Positions 8,127-17,080 of a stretch of DNA of 49,847 bases are shown piece after piece. The DNA is from Bacteroidales bacterium (GTDB taxonomy: Bacteria > Bacteroidota > Bacteroidia > Bacteroidales > Bacteroidaceae): NCBI GenBank assembly GCA_015060965.1, contig SUXN01000021.1, positions 1 through 49,847 of the forward strand, written 5' to 3'. The translations under genes and the position numbers were made by a program. Position 1 is the stretch's first letter, and every line of letters starts with the position of its first letter. The notes below the pieces were generated by a model that worked only from the letters and a program-made list of their open reading frames with translations, ran no database searches and was not told the DNA's origin.

Positions 8127-9230
8127 CTATCTTGGTGCTTTGCGATAGAGATATATCGCGATGAATGTGTACAGAATATTAGGTATCCAGACTGCAAGGA
8201 CCACAGGCATCTGCTCGGCAAATGCTGATGATACAGTCTGGAACATTATATAAGAAAAACTGAGACCAAGGCCTATTCCAAGTGACAATCCCATTCCTCC
8301 CTTTCTTTTTCTTGATGAAAGTGAGGCTCCAATTATTGTGAGGATGAAGGCCGCGAATGACATGGCTATTCGTTTGTGGTACTCAACCTCGAAGGTCTTG
8401 AGATTGTCCATTCCGCGAGCTTTCTGTTTGTCGATATATGCGCTCAGTTCGGGGCTTGTCATGGTCTCCTGTTCTCCCTCTGAGATAAGGAAATCGGCAG
8501 GGTCGAGTGGTATCACGGTGTCAAGCGGTTCCTTGTTGCTTGACCTGATGTACTCCTTGTCGTCCTTGAGTTCCCTGATCACCCAACGGCGTGCTGTCCA
8601 CACACCCGGTTTGTCCGGGTTGTATGCAATGTTGTTGGCAGTGAGACGTGATACAAGTTTCTTTCCCTCAAATTCATCGAGCGAGAAACGCCAACCCATA
8701 TTGTTGCGGCTCTCGTAACGTTCCATATAAGCAATGGTGTTCTCATCAAGTTTTATCTGTATGTTGCTTGCTGTCTCGACCTTCTTTTTCCTGTTGTGTT
8801 CCTGCTCGAATGCAAGCCTTGTCTCATTACCCCTGGGAATAACATATGCGCTCAACACAAAGGTCATCAGTGCGATGATTCCGGCAGAAACCATATATGG
8901 CTTCATGAGACGCCTGAAACTGACTCCCGAGGCGAACATCGCGATTATCTCGGAGTTGTCGGCAAGTTTGGATGTGAAGTAGATTACCGAAATGAAGACA
9001 AACAATGCACTGAACGTGTTTGCGTAGTAGGGCGCAAGGTTCAGGTAGTAGTCGAAGATAATCTCGCTCGTCGTGGCATTGGAGGTGGTGAACTTGTCAA
9101 TCTTCTCATTGTAGTCGAATACCACAATGACAACAATGATAAGTGCCAAGGAGAAAAAGTATGTTCCGAGGAACTTCTTTATGATATACCAGTCGAGTTT
9201 CTTGAGTTTAAAGTAGTCAAGCCATTTCAT
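8127..9230 (-). CDS. LptF/LptG family LPS-export permease
   Basis: Inner-membrane subunit (YjgP/YjgQ family) of the LptBFG transporter that lifts lipopolysaccharide towards the outer membrane. The 367-residue protein has the family layout: membrane helices at about 20-40, 65-85 and 110-130, a periplasmic domain of about 160 residues, then three C-terminal helices (about 285-360) including GMGLSLGIGLGLSFSYIMF. The ATPase LptB and a second permease are not in this window. It follows tgt by 58 bp, an arrangement I recall from other Bacteroidales. Confidence 0.92.
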   Translation of the reverse strand: MKWLDYFKLKKLDWYIIKKFLGTYFFSLALIIVVIVVFDYNEKIDKFTTSNATTSEIIFDYYLNLAPYYANTFSALFVFISVIYFTSKLADNSEIIAMFASGVSFRRLMKPYMVSAGIIALMTFVLSAYVIPRGNETRLAFEQEHNRKKKVETASNIQIKLDENTIAYMERYESRNNMGWRFSLDEFEGKKLVSRLTANNIAYNPDKPGVWTARRWVIRELKDDKEYIRSSNKEPLDTVIPLDPADFLISEGEQETMTSPELSAYIDKQKARGMDNLKTFEVEYHKRIAMSFAAFILTIIGASLSSRKRKGGMGLSLGIGLGLSFSYIMFQTVSSAFAEQMPVVLAVWIPNILYTFIAIYLYRKAPR

Positions 9231-9288
9231 TACAAACTGCTTTTATTTTGTCGTTTATCTGTTTGTGCTTTACTGTCATTGATATGTG

Positions 9289-10419
9289 TCAAAGTCTGCG
9301 GGTCACCTCAACAAGCATCTCCTTTTTCCAACGTGCATAGTCATCGGTGAGAATATGCTTTCGCGCCTCTTGTGTAAGCCACACGTAGAAAGCGAGGTTA
9401 TGGATTGAGGCAATCTCAAGGGCCAGCAGCTCTTGCGCAATGAAAAGGTGACGCAGATAGGCCTTGCTGTAGAGGGTGTCCACGAATGACGCTCCGTCTT
9501 CTTCAATGGGGGAGTAGTCATATTTCCACTTCTCGTTACGCATATTCATTATGCCGTGCTTTGTGAAGAGCATTGCATTGCGTCCGTTGCGGGTAGGCAT
9601 CACGCAGTCGAACATATCCACTCCGCGTTCAATACCCTCAAGGATATTTGCCGGAGTGCCGACACCCATCAGGTAACGTGGTTTGTCGGTGGGGAGAATC
9701 TCGTTGACAACCTCTATCATCTCGTACATCTTCTCGGCAGGTTCACCCACGGCAAGACCGCCGATAGCGTTTCCGGCAGCACCCTTCGATGCTATGAATT
9801 CAGCCGACTGGCGACGCAAGTCGGGATATACGCATCCCTGCACAATGGGGAACAACTGTTGCTCGTAGCCGTACAACGGTTCGGTCTCGGAGAGCCTGTC
9901 TATGCAACGGTCGAGCCAACGGTGAGTCCTTTCCATTGACTTTTTTGCGTAGTCATAGTCGGCTGTACCAGGGGTGCACTCGTCAAAAGCCATGATAATG
10001 TCGGCACCTATGCTGCGCTCGATGTCCATGACCCTTTCGGGCGAAAAGAAGTGCTTTGAACCGTCAATATGCGAGCGGAACTCAACGCCCTCCTCGTTCA
10101 TCTTGCGTATATCTTTCAGTGAGAATACCTGGAAACCGCCACTGTCGGTGAGGATGGGGCGATCCCATGCGTTGAACTTATGTAGGCCTCCTGCCTTTTC
10201 CAACACATCAAGCCCCGGACGCAGATATAGATGATATGTATTGCCCAGAATTATCTGCGCTTTGATATCTTCCTTGAGGTGTGGTATCTGCACGCCCTTT
10301 ACGGAGCCCACTGTGCCGACAGGCATGAAGATGGGAGTCTTTATCTCACCATGGTCGGTCGAGAGCACTCCTGCGCGAGCATTGCTGCCGCTGTCTGTAT
10401 GCAATAGATTGAATTTCAC
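9289..10419 (-). CDS. tgt: tRNA-guanine transglycosylase (zinc cysteines absent)
   Basis: Exchanges the wobble guanine of GUN anticodons for a queuine precursor. 376 residues. The general acid/base Asp92 in LTDSGGFQVFS and nucleophile Asp271 in FDCVMPTRNGRN are present, as is the GGLAVGE loop. The CxCxxC zinc ligands of E. coli Tgt are not: the aligned residues just before YSKAYLRHL are Gly309, Ser311 and Asp314, while the fourth ligand His340 (SIHNL) is kept. The start codon is GTG (10417-10419), one base after the lon stop codon. I recall the same replaced region in Bacteroides Tgt, so it is probably a lineage trait and not decay. Confidence 0.95.
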   Translation of the reverse strand: MKFNLLHTDSGSNARAGVLSTDHGEIKTPIFMPVGTVGSVKGVQIPHLKEDIKAQIILGNTYHLYLRPGLDVLEKAGGLHKFNAWDRPILTDSGGFQVFSLKDIRKMNEEGVEFRSHIDGSKHFFSPERVMDIERSIGADIIMAFDECTPGTADYDYAKKSMERTHRWLDRCIDRLSETEPLYGYEQQLFPIVQGCVYPDLRRQSAEFIASKGAAGNAIGGLAVGEPAEKMYEMIEVVNEILPTDKPRYLMGVGTPANILEGIERGVDMFDCVMPTRNGRNAMLFTKHGIMNMRNEKWKYDYSPIEEDGASFVDTLYSKAYLRHLFIAQELLALEIASIHNLAFYVWLTQEARKHILTDDYARWKKEMLVEVTRRL

Positions 10420-10420
10420 G

Positions 10421-12883
10421 TTATTCTGTCAGTTTAATCGGGTTCTTTACTTTCTCCTTGAGGAGTGCGGTATCTATCACCTCCTTGATATCGTTCACAT
10501 AGTGGAATGTGAGTCCGCTGACGTAAACTTCGGGGATAGCATCAATGTTGCGTCTGTTCTCCTCGCAGATGATGATATCTGTTATCCCGGCACGCTTTGC
10601 TGCAAGAATCTTCTCCTTGATTCCGCCCACAGGCAAGACCTTGCCACGGAGTGTTATCTCACCGGTCATGGCAATGTTCGGCTTTACCTTACGCTGTGTG
10701 AGGGCCGATACAAGCGCTGTTGTCATTGTGATACCTGCCGACGGACCGTCCTTGGGTATTGCGCCTTCCGGCACGTGCAAGTGGATGTTCCACTTCTCGA
10801 AGATCTCGTATGGGATATCGAAGTCCGCAGCGTGTGCCTTGATGTATTCCAATGCAAGCATTGCCGACTCTTTCATCACGTCGCCCAGATTTCCGGTCAA
10901 TGTCAGTTTCTCTCCCTTGCCACGGCTAAGGCTTGTCTCAATGAAGAGAATCTCACCGCCGACGGCAGTCCAAGCAAGGCCTGTAACAACACCGGCATAA
11001 TTGTTGCCCTGGTATTTGTCACGTGAGAATTCCTTCACACCAAGCAAACCGTTGAGGTCGCCGGGTTTCACTGTCGTTATCTCGAATTCACCGGTTGTTG
11101 CCTTCTGGCACGCGAGACGGCGGAATACCTTGCCGATCTTCTTCTCGAGTGCACGCACTCCCGACTCGCGGGTGTAATCTTCGATGATGCGCTCGATGGC
11201 GGCTTTGTTTATGTTGATTTTCTCTTTTCCTACACCGTTTGCCTCTTTTTCCTTTGGTATGAGGTGGCGCTTTGCAATCTCAATCTTCTCCTCGGTGAGG
11301 TAACCGCTGACCTCAATTAGTTCCATGCGGTCGAGCAGGGGAGCGGGTATGCTTGCAAGGTTGTTGGCCGTTGCAATGAACATTACGTTCGAGAGGTCGT
11401 AGTCAATGTCGAGGAAGTTGTCGTGGAAACTGTTGTTCTGCTCGGGGTCGAGAACCTCGAGCAATGCCGATGACGGGTCGCCGTGCATTGAAGCCTGACC
11501 GACCTTGTCAATCTCGTCAAGAATGAAGACGGGGTTGTCTGAACCTGCCTTGACAAGGTTCTTGAGGATTCGTCCAGGCATCGCACCGATGTATGTCCTG
11601 CGGTGACCGCGGATTTCGGATTCATCATGTACACCACCAAGCGACATACGTACATATTTGCGCTTCAAGGCTTCGGCGATTGACTTTCCGAGTGAGGTTT
11701 TACCCACTCCCGGAGGGCCGTAAAGACAGATGATAGGTGACTTGAGGTCGCCGCGCATCTTTATGACAGCAAGATGCTCCAGTATTCTTTCTTTTACTTT
11801 TTCAAGTCCATAATGGTCCCTGTCAAGGATTTTACGTGCATTGTTGATGTCGAGATTGTCCTCGGTGTGGTCACCCCAGGGAAGGCTCACGAAAAGCTGC
11901 AGATAGTTGAGCTGTACATGATAGTCGGGGCTTTGCGGGTTGATACGCTCAAGCTTGAGAAGTTCCTTCTCGAATGTCTCGGCAGTCTCGCTGTTCCAGT
12001 TTTTCTGCTCTGCCTTTTTACGGAGCTCCATGCTGTCCTGGTCCTGAATGCTTCCGCCCAACTCCTCCTGGATGTTCTTTATCTGCTGTTGCAGATAGTA
12101 CTCGCGCTGCTGCTGGTCAAGGTCTTTGTGTGTCTTCTGCTGTATCCTCTGCTGCAACTCGGCAAGCTGTTTCTCGTGATCAAGGACTGTCAGCAGATGA
12201 TATGCGCGCTCACTGATGGAATTCTCGGCAAGAAGTGCCATCTTTTCGCGGACAGGCATCTTGATGTTTGCACAAAGGAAATTCACCAATGGCATTCCGT
12301 CTTCCATATTCTTTACAGCGAATGCTGCCTCCTGGAGGCCTTCGGATGACTTGAAAATCTTCAATGCGCTGTCACGGCAACTTTTCAACAGCAAGCGGAA
12401 CTCGTCGTTGTTGATATCCTGCTGCTCGCTCTTGCTGTCAACCTCGCCTACAAGATATGGTGATGTGCCGACGATGCTTTTCAACTCTACCTTCTGCAAA
12501 CCCTGCAGAATGACTGTCGTAGAGTGGTCAGGCATATCGAATACGCGTATGATTCTTGCAGTAGTACCTACCGGGTAAAGGTCTGTCAGACCGGGATCCT
12601 CGGTCGCCGGGTCTTTCTGACACACGACAGCCATTGTACCCTTACTTTTCTCAAGCTTCTTGATAAGCCTAAGCGATGATTCGCGTCCGACCGATACCGG
12701 CAGCACAGTGGTGGGGAAAAGCACCATGTTTCGCAAAGGCAATACAGGCATTCTCATATCCGTAAATTCATTTTCTTCGTATTTGAATCCACCTTCCTGA
12801 AAATCGGCAATCAAAGAGAAGCCGCTCTCTTCAATGTTCTCCCCGACAATCTCAATCTCGTTGTCTCTCTTTTTTCTACTCAT
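10421..12883 (-). CDS. lon: ATP-dependent Lon protease
   Basis: Cytoplasmic AAA+ serine protease that degrades misfolded and regulatory proteins. From the chosen start the protein has 820 residues: an N-terminal substrate domain ([10 protein letters not shown]), coiled coil, Walker [10 protein letters not shown] (389-396), and a protease domain with Ser715 in GPSAG and Lys758 in GGIKEK. The frame is open to 12949, giving 22 more residues, but those resemble nothing expected for Lon and the Met before [10 protein letters not shown] is preferred. A candidate promoter lies about 100 bp upstream. It heads the minus-strand run lon-tgt-permease-helicase and is divergent from the lipid kinase gene. 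Confidence 0.96.
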   Translation of the reverse strand: MSRKKRDNEIEIVGENIEESGFSLIADFQEGGFKYEENEFTDMRMPVLPLRNMVLFPTTVLPVSVGRESSLRLIKKLEKSKGTMAVVCQKDPATEDPGLTDLYPVGTTARIIRVFDMPDHSTTVILQGLQKVELKSIVGTSPYLVGEVDSKSEQQDINNDEFRLLLKSCRDSALKIFKSSEGLQEAAFAVKNMEDGMPLVNFLCANIKMPVREKMALLAENSISERAYHLLTVLDHEKQLAELQQRIQQKTHKDLDQQQREYYLQQQIKNIQEELGGSIQDQDSMELRKKAEQKNWNSETAETFEKELLKLERINPQSPDYHVQLNYLQLFVSLPWGDHTEDNLDINNARKILDRDHYGLEKVKERILEHLAVIKMRGDLKSPIICLYGPPGVGKTSLGKSIAEALKRKYVRMSLGGVHDESEIRGHRRTYIGAMPGRILKNLVKAGSDNPVFILDEIDKVGQASMHGDPSSALLEVLDPEQNNSFHDNFLDIDYDLSNVMFIATANNLASIPAPLLDRMELIEVSGYLTEEKIEIAKRHLIPKEKEANGVGKEKININKAAIERIIEDYTRESGVRALEKKIGKVFRRLACQKATTGEFEITTVKPGDLNGLLGVKEFSRDKYQGNNYAGVVTGLAWTAVGGEILFIETSLSRGKGEKLTLTGNLGDVMKESAMLALEYIKAHAADFDIPYEIFEKWNIHLHVPEGAIPKDGPSAGITMTTALVSALTQRKVKPNIAMTGEITLRGKVLPVGGIKEKILAAKRAGITDIIICEENRRNIDAIPEVYVSGLTFHYVNDIKEVIDTALLKEKVKNPIKLTE

Positions 12884-12985
12884 TATCTCAATATGTTTCT
12901 TGTTTTTTGAGTGCCGTTTGTTACAAATTGCACTGATGGCAAAGTCCAAACAACACCCAAAAAGGCTTTGTTTCGTTACAATTTA

Positions 12986-13017
12986 CAAAAATACTATTTC
13001 TTGCCGGATTTACGAAA
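12986..13017 (-). promoter_or_regulatory. Candidate promoter for lon
   Basis: On the minus strand, TATTTTTG (12986-12993) lies 20 bp from TTTC (13014-13017), a one-mismatch -33 box. It would give a leader of about 95 nt to the preferred lon start. Confidence 0.5.
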
Positions 13018-13117
13018 CTATTCTTAATAATATATTATTATTTAAATAAATTAAACATATCTATATTCTCTTTTGTTTTTGTATGTTTGTTTTCTGAATA
13101 TGAAAAGTGGAAATGTT

Positions 13118-13147
13118 TTTGCATATCGTTTATTTTGGCTAACTTTG
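13118..13147 (+). promoter_or_regulatory. Promoter for the lipid kinase gene
   Basis: TTTG (13118-13121), an 18-bp spacer and TAACTTTG (13140-13147) match the Bacteroidetes consensus fully. Its position rules out the upstream in-frame ATG codons and sets the GTG start at 13178. Confidence 0.75.
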
Positions 13148-13177
13148 CAACGAAAATCAACGAGTAACGAAAAAGCA

Positions 13178-14134
13178 GTGGAAGGCAAAAAGAGCATATT
13201 GTTTCTCATAAACCCGAAATCGGGTGTGCAAAAAAAGAAAAAAGTATTGCAGGCTATTGAGAAAAATATTGACATGGAGATTTACGACTTCTCTATCGAA
13301 TACACCCAGTATGCCGGTCATGCCACAGAACTCGCCTCGGCTGCAGCCAAGCGAGGGGTTGATGTGGTTGTAGCCGTCGGTGGTGATGGCACTGTAAACG
13401 AAGTCGGCAGGGCTCTTGTACATTCCAACACTGCAATGGGCGTTATTCCTTGCGGTTCAGGCAATGGCTTTGCACGACACTTGGGAATACCGCTCGGAGC
13501 CAAACAGGCTGTTGAATTCATCAATAAGGCGGTTCCTACAAAAATTGATTACGGAAAAATAAACAACAGACCGTTCTTCTGTGCTTGCGGAGTGGGTTTT
13601 GATGCCTTGGTAAGCAATGATTTCGCGAAAGGGAACCAGCGTGGAATGTTCAGCTATATCCAGAAGACCCTTGTAGATTGGGTGACATATAAACCTGAGG
13701 TCTACAGCATTGAGACAAGTCATTCCAAAAAACGCATCAAAGCGTTTGTCATTGCTTGCGGAAATGCGTCCCAATATGGTAACAACGCATATATAGCTCC
13801 TTTTGCATCCATGCGCGACAGCCAGTTGACGATTTCGGTGATGCATCCTTTTACTCCGCTTGACGTACCTGCTGTTGTGACCCAGCTTTTCAGCAACAAT
13901 CTCAGCACAAGCGGTTACACAAAGACTTTCAACGCCGAATGGGTTAGAATAATCCGTGAGAAAGCAGGGCCGGCCCATTTTGATGGCGAACCATGCGAGA
14001 TGGAGGCGGAATTATATATCGAGACAGTGCCGGCTGGGATAAGCGTTCTTGCAGCTCCGGGGTGGAGCGGAACATGCAAACCGTTGCCTCTTTATAGACA
14101 ATTCCTTGATGTTGTTGCGGGTAATGTAAGATAA
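13178..14134 (+). CDS. Diacylglycerol/lipid kinase (DagK/YegS family)
   Basis: Transfers phosphate from ATP to a lipid such as diacylglycerol on the inner face of the membrane. 318 residues from the GTG start, a normal size for this family. It shows INPKSG at 11-16 and the nucleotide-binding GGDGT at 68-72 followed by VNEVG, then PCGSGNGFARHLG and the C-terminal EGEP-like motif FDGEPCEME. The frame is open to 13073, but those codons lie upstream of the promoter's expected transcription start. The gene is convergent with trmN6, 32 bp apart. The exact lipid substrate cannot be read from the sequence. Confidence 0.88.
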   Translation: MEGKKSILFLINPKSGVQKKKKVLQAIEKNIDMEIYDFSIEYTQYAGHATELASAAAKRGVDVVVAVGGDGTVNEVGRALVHSNTAMGVIPCGSGNGFARHLGIPLGAKQAVEFINKAVPTKIDYGKINNRPFFCACGVGFDALVSNDFAKGNQRGMFSYIQKTLVDWVTYKPEVYSIETSHSKKRIKAFVIACGNASQYGNNAYIAPFASMRDSQLTISVMHPFTPLDVPAVVTQLFSNNLSTSGYTKTFNAEWVRIIREKAGPAHFDGEPCEMEAELYIETVPAGISVLAAPGWSGTCKPLPLYRQFLDVVAGNVR

Positions 14135-14166
14135 AACCGCAATGCAATTTTCTTTTTGAATAATAT

Positions 14167-14877
14167 TTACACAATCTTTAAATAGAAGTCGCGCAGGATT
14201 TCCTGCGCTTCCTTGCTGTATACTCCTGGCTCGTCTTCGAGAATGAGTGTCGAGGAAATCGTTTCCACTATGTAAGCACGCACGAATTCCACAAGAACTC
14301 TTTTCGGTGCTTTGCGTGGAGTGGTCTTTATATATGTAAGCCTTGAATTTGCAAAGCCGTTGATTGCGGCTGCATCCTTCCATTCGTCAAGCAAATCGGT
14401 GGGTATTACAATTGATATCTTACCCTCCTTGGTCAATAGTTCGTAGGCTTTCCTGAAAAAACCATTGCAATCGAGGGTGTCGCTATGACGTGCGAGCGTT
14501 CGTGATTCCGTGCCGCATTTTAGACTGTTTACGAAGTAGGGCGGATTGCATACAATGGTGTCAAACGGTTGTTCAGGCGAAAACAGAAGGATATCGGTGT
14601 TTATAATCGATATACGGTCACTCCACGGACAGTTGGCGACATTTGTACGTGCCTGCTCCGATGCCTCTTTGTCTATTTCCACTCCCGTGATATCTGCATC
14701 GCACCGCTGGGCTGCCATAATGCTTATGAGCCCGCTGCCACAGCCGATATCAAGTATACGCTTACTGCACGACACATCGAACCAGCCGCCCAAAAGACAA
14801 CCGTCGGTGCCCACCTTCATCGCGCATCCGCTCTGCTCAATAGTAAACTGCTTGAATTGGAAATAGTTGTTTGACAT
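14167..14877 (-). CDS. trmN6: tRNA1(Val) (adenine37-N6)-methyltransferase, TrmN6/YfiC family
   Basis: SAM-dependent methylation of an adenine next to the anticodon. 236 residues: N-terminal FQFKQFTIEQSGCAMKVGTD, typical of YfiC proteins, SAM-binding ILDIGCGSGLISI (41-53), the acidic VEID after strand 2, and the N6-adenine signature NPPY at 111-114 followed by FVNSLK. It lies just downstream of tRNA-Thr(CGT) on the same strand, with a small hairpin between them. Confidence 0.92.
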   Translation of the reverse strand: MSNNYFQFKQFTIEQSGCAMKVGTDGCLLGGWFDVSCSKRILDIGCGSGLISIMAAQRCDADITGVEIDKEASEQARTNVANCPWSDRISIINTDILLFSPEQPFDTIVCNPPYFVNSLKCGTESRTLARHSDTLDCNGFFRKAYELLTKEGKISIVIPTDLLDEWKDAAAINGFANSRLTYIKTTPRKAPKRVLVEFVRAYIVETISSTLILEDEPGVYSKEAQEILRDFYLKIV

Positions 14878-14900
14878 CTTTTACCTGTTTATAAACGAAA

Positions 14901-14918
14901 GAAGGCCTTGAAGCCTTC
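14901..14918 (-). terminator. Hairpin behind tRNA-Thr(CGT)
   Basis: GAAGGC and GCCTTC pair around a 6-base loop. On the minus strand a TTTC tract follows. It separates the tRNA from trmN6 and could be a weak terminator or processing site. Confidence 0.55.
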
Positions 14919-14923
14919 TTTTG

Positions 14924-14996
<73 letters not shown>

Positions 14997-15037
14997 AAAA
15001 TGTTCGTTTAAAATCACCAACAAAATATATAATCCTC

Positions 15038-15103
15038 GCCCCAGACCTACACCTTGTTCATCATTGGACGAATGCGTTGCTCTACCAACTGAGCTAATTC
15101 GGC
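15038..15103 (-). pseudogene. Remodelled partial tRNA-Thr copy 1
   Basis: The acceptor 5' strand, D-arm and anticodon up to TTCGT are identical to the intact tRNA. The AACGC that follows is replaced by 17 bases (starting CCAATGATG), GTAGGTCTGGGG is kept, and the T-loop and 3' acceptor strand are replaced by AT-rich sequence. It cannot fold as a cloverleaf. Confidence 0.75.
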
Positions 15104-15142
15104 AAAATTAGTTGGAAATTACCAACAAAACATATAATCCTT

Positions 15143-15208
15143 GCCCCAGACCTACACCTTGTTCATCTTTGGACGAATGAGTTGCTCTACCAACTGAGCT
15201 AATTCGGC
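15143..15208 (-). pseudogene. Remodelled partial tRNA-Thr copy 2
   Basis: Same plan as the copy at 15038-15103, including the same inserted segment (CCAAAGATG variant) and the same AT-rich 3' replacement. The copies repeat with a period of 105 bp; the intact tRNA is 107 bp from the first. Confidence 0.75.
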
Positions 15209-15338
15209 AAAATAGTTGTAAATCACCAACAAAACATATAATCCTAGGATTCGGCAATAGGATTTTCGCTTGCGAAGATAGTGTAAATGGTGAAAATATC
15301 AAAATATGCAGTCTGCTTTTTTGAAAAGTTCAGCAAAG

Positions 15339-15371
15339 TTTGCTTCAGTTTCGGTATTTTTACTATCTTCG
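15339..15371 (+). promoter_or_regulatory. Promoter for the M20 dipeptidase
   Basis: TTTG (15339-15342), a 21-bp spacer and TATCTTCG (15364-15371; one mismatch to TAnnTTTG). It supports the ATG at 15401 over in-frame starts from 15287. Confidence 0.55.
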
Positions 15372-15400
15372 CCAAAGTACTGAATAAAACTAACAACAAT

Positions 15401-16759
15401 ATGGAAGTAAAGAAATATATCCAAGAGGACGAAGAGCGTTTCTTGAGTGAGTTGGAGTCGTTGATACGTATTCCCAGTATAAGCGCAAAGGCTGAACACA
15501 AGGCTGACATTGCCGCTTGTGCCGAAAGGTGGAAGGAACTCTTGCTTGAAGCCGGTGTAGACAGGGCCGAGGTAATGCCTTCCTGCGGCAACCCGCTTGT
15601 CTATGCGGAAAAACTCGTTGACCCGTCGGCACCTACAGTACTCATATATTCACACTACGACGTTATGCCTGCCGAGCCGCTTGAACTGTGGAACAGCAAC
15701 CCATTTGAAATGGTGGTGAAGGACGGCAGAATCTGGGCACGTGGCGCTGATGATGACAAGGGTCAGGCTATGATTCAGGCTAAGGCTTTCGAGTATGTTG
15801 TAAAGAATGGTCTTCTGAAACATAATGTAAAGTTTATCTTCGAGGGCGAGGAGGAGATTGGCTCGCCGAGCCTCAATGCGTTCCTTAAGGAGAACAGAGA
15901 ACTGCTCAAGGCTGATATCATTCTTGTAAGCGACACAAGCATGCTTGGAGCGGAGTTACCTTCGCTCACTACGGGCCTGCGTGGCCTTGCGTATTGGGAG
16001 GTAGAGGTTACAGGTCCTAACCGCGACCTGCATTCAGGCCATTTCGGCGGTGCTGTCGCAAACCCCATCAACGTGCTCTGCGAGATGATTGCAAAGATGA
16101 CAGATGCCGATGGCCGTATAACCATCCCCGGTTTCTACGATGATGTAGAGGAGCTGTCAAAGGAGGAACGTGACATGCTTGCATCGATACCTTTTGACGA
16201 GGAGAAATACAAGGCTGCTATAGATGTGAATGCCCTGCGTGGCGAGAAGGGTTACTCAACCTTGGAGCGCAACAGTTGCCGTCCTTCATTCGATGTCTGC
16301 GGTATCTGGGGTGGTTACACAGGCGAGGGCAGCAAGACCGTGCTTCCTTCAAAGGCATATGCAAAGATGTCGTGCCGTCTGGTGGCTCACCAGGACCACA
16401 CCAAGATTTCTCAGATGTTCGTGGATTACTTCACTTCGCTTGCGCCAGACTGCGTAAAGGTGAAGATCACTCCAATGCACGGCGGCCAGGGCTATGTATG
16501 TCCTATTACCTTGCCTGCGTACAAGGCTGCCGAGGCGGGCTTTGAAAAGGCTTTCGGGAAGAAACCTCTTGCTGTGCGACGTGGCGGCAGCATCCCCATT
16601 ATCAGTGATTTCGAGAAGATTCTCGGCGTAAAGACAATCCTTATGGGCTTCGGCCTTGAGAGCGATGCAATCCACTCTCCCAACGAAAACTTCAACCTTG
16701 ACATATTCCGCAAGGGAATAGAAGCTGTAGTCGAGTTCCACAAGAATTACAAGGGATAA
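15401..16759 (+). CDS. M20-family metallodipeptidase
   Basis: Zinc-dependent dipeptidase, probably cytoplasmic. 452 residues from the Met before EVKKYIQEDEE. Metal site: His85-x-Asp87 in YSHYDVMP, the bridging Asp118 in GADDDKG, and Glu151/Glu152 in EGEEEIGS. The dimerisation lid contains the family LHSGHFGG. Closest in plan to the carnosinase/CNDP-type M20 peptidases, so peptide substrates are likely, but specificity is not visible. An upstream extension of 38 codons is open but lies over the promoter. It is a single-gene unit with a strong terminator. Confidence 0.93.
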   Translation: MEVKKYIQEDEERFLSELESLIRIPSISAKAEHKADIAACAERWKELLLEAGVDRAEVMPSCGNPLVYAEKLVDPSAPTVLIYSHYDVMPAEPLELWNSNPFEMVVKDGRIWARGADDDKGQAMIQAKAFEYVVKNGLLKHNVKFIFEGEEEIGSPSLNAFLKENRELLKADIILVSDTSMLGAELPSLTTGLRGLAYWEVEVTGPNRDLHSGHFGGAVANPINVLCEMIAKMTDADGRITIPGFYDDVEELSKEERDMLASIPFDEEKYKAAIDVNALRGEKGYSTLERNSCRPSFDVCGIWGGYTGEGSKTVLPSKAYAKMSCRLVAHQDHTKISQMFVDYFTSLAPDCVKVKITPMHGGQGYVCPITLPAYKAAEAGFEKAFGKKPLAVRRGGSIPIISDFEKILGVKTILMGFGLESDAIHSPNENFNLDIFRKGIEAVVEFHKNYKG

Positions 16760-16773
16760 TCTGTCGCAGGTTA

Positions 16774-16816
16774 AAAATACACCCCACAGGAGCAAGTCTC
16801 TTGTGGGGTGTATTTT
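16774..16816 (+). terminator. Terminator after the M20 dipeptidase
   Basis: A perfect 15-bp stem (16774-16788 with 16802-16816), with a GC-rich core (CACCCCACA/TGTGGGGTG) flanked by A and T tracts. It should work in either direction. Confidence 0.9.
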
Positions 16817-16882
16817 GTTGGACGGCTGTTATTTTTCTTCAAAAAAACTTTCTGCCCTTACGCGCGTGTGCGGATTTTTCAT

Positions 16883-16890
16883 TATCTTTG
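16883..16890 (+). promoter_or_regulatory. -7 box for the purF leader
   Basis: TATCTTTG matches the -7 consensus; no good TTTG is found 18-21 bp upstream. The implied start near 16897 is about 12 nt before a small ORF. In the rest of the 16817-17080 gap I see only the ORF and terminator listed next. Confidence 0.5.
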
Positions 16891-16908
16891 CAACAGAAAA
16901 ATAGAATT

Positions 16909-17061
16909 ATGGAATTCAGGGAGAACAAGAATTTTATGCCGGCGGAGTCTGAAAGATGCTCCGTTGCTGCTTCTGCTCCCTTGTTTTCTGTTGATATGAT
17001 TACTTTTTTTATACATTTATATAGTCGTTTCTTTATGAGACGACTTTTTTTTGTATATTAG
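16909..17061 (+). CDS. Putative 50-residue leader peptide of purF-carB
   Basis: ATG at 16909 in frame to TAG at 17059-17061, 50 codons, no recognised domain. The C-terminal half is hydrophobic and Phe-rich (FFIHLYSRFFMRRLFFVY). The final codons cover a complete terminator hairpin with its T run, so translating ribosomes would disrupt it. The ORF ends 19 bp before the purF ATG. Whether it is translated is an inference from position, the -7 box and the hairpin; no homologue is claimed. Confidence 0.4.
   Translation: MEFRENKNFMPAESERCSVAASAPLFSVDMITFFIHLYSRFFMRRLFFVY
17023..17052 (+). terminator. Terminator/attenuator upstream of purF
   Basis: AGTCGTTTC (17023-17031) pairs with GAGACGACT (17037-17045), one G-T pair, then eight T. 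It is a good intrinsic terminator placed between the leader promoter and purF, inside the leader ORF. Confidence 0.75.
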
Positions 17062-17080
17062 CGGAAATTATTTGTTTTTT

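Noticed and set aside
12884-12949. Longer N-terminus of Lon
   Set aside because: The 22 extra residues do not resemble a Lon N-terminus, and the Met before [10 protein letters not shown] is a better start; the longer form remains formally open because the promoter lies upstream of both.
13073-13177. Upstream start codons for the lipid kinase
   Set aside because: They lie on or upstream of a full-consensus promoter, so the transcript would not include them.
14997-15243. tRNA attachment site of an integrated element
   Set aside because: Integration normally duplicates the tRNA 3' end; here the 5' half is repeated, and there is no integrase gene.
15287-15400. 38-codon N-terminal extension of the M20 dipeptidase
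   Set aside because: It covers the promoter and has no similarity to the M20 N-terminus.
16883-17052. Known purine or PRPP riboswitch in the purF leader
   Set aside because: I could not find the conserved junction sequences of these riboswitches; only a leader ORF and a terminator are visible.
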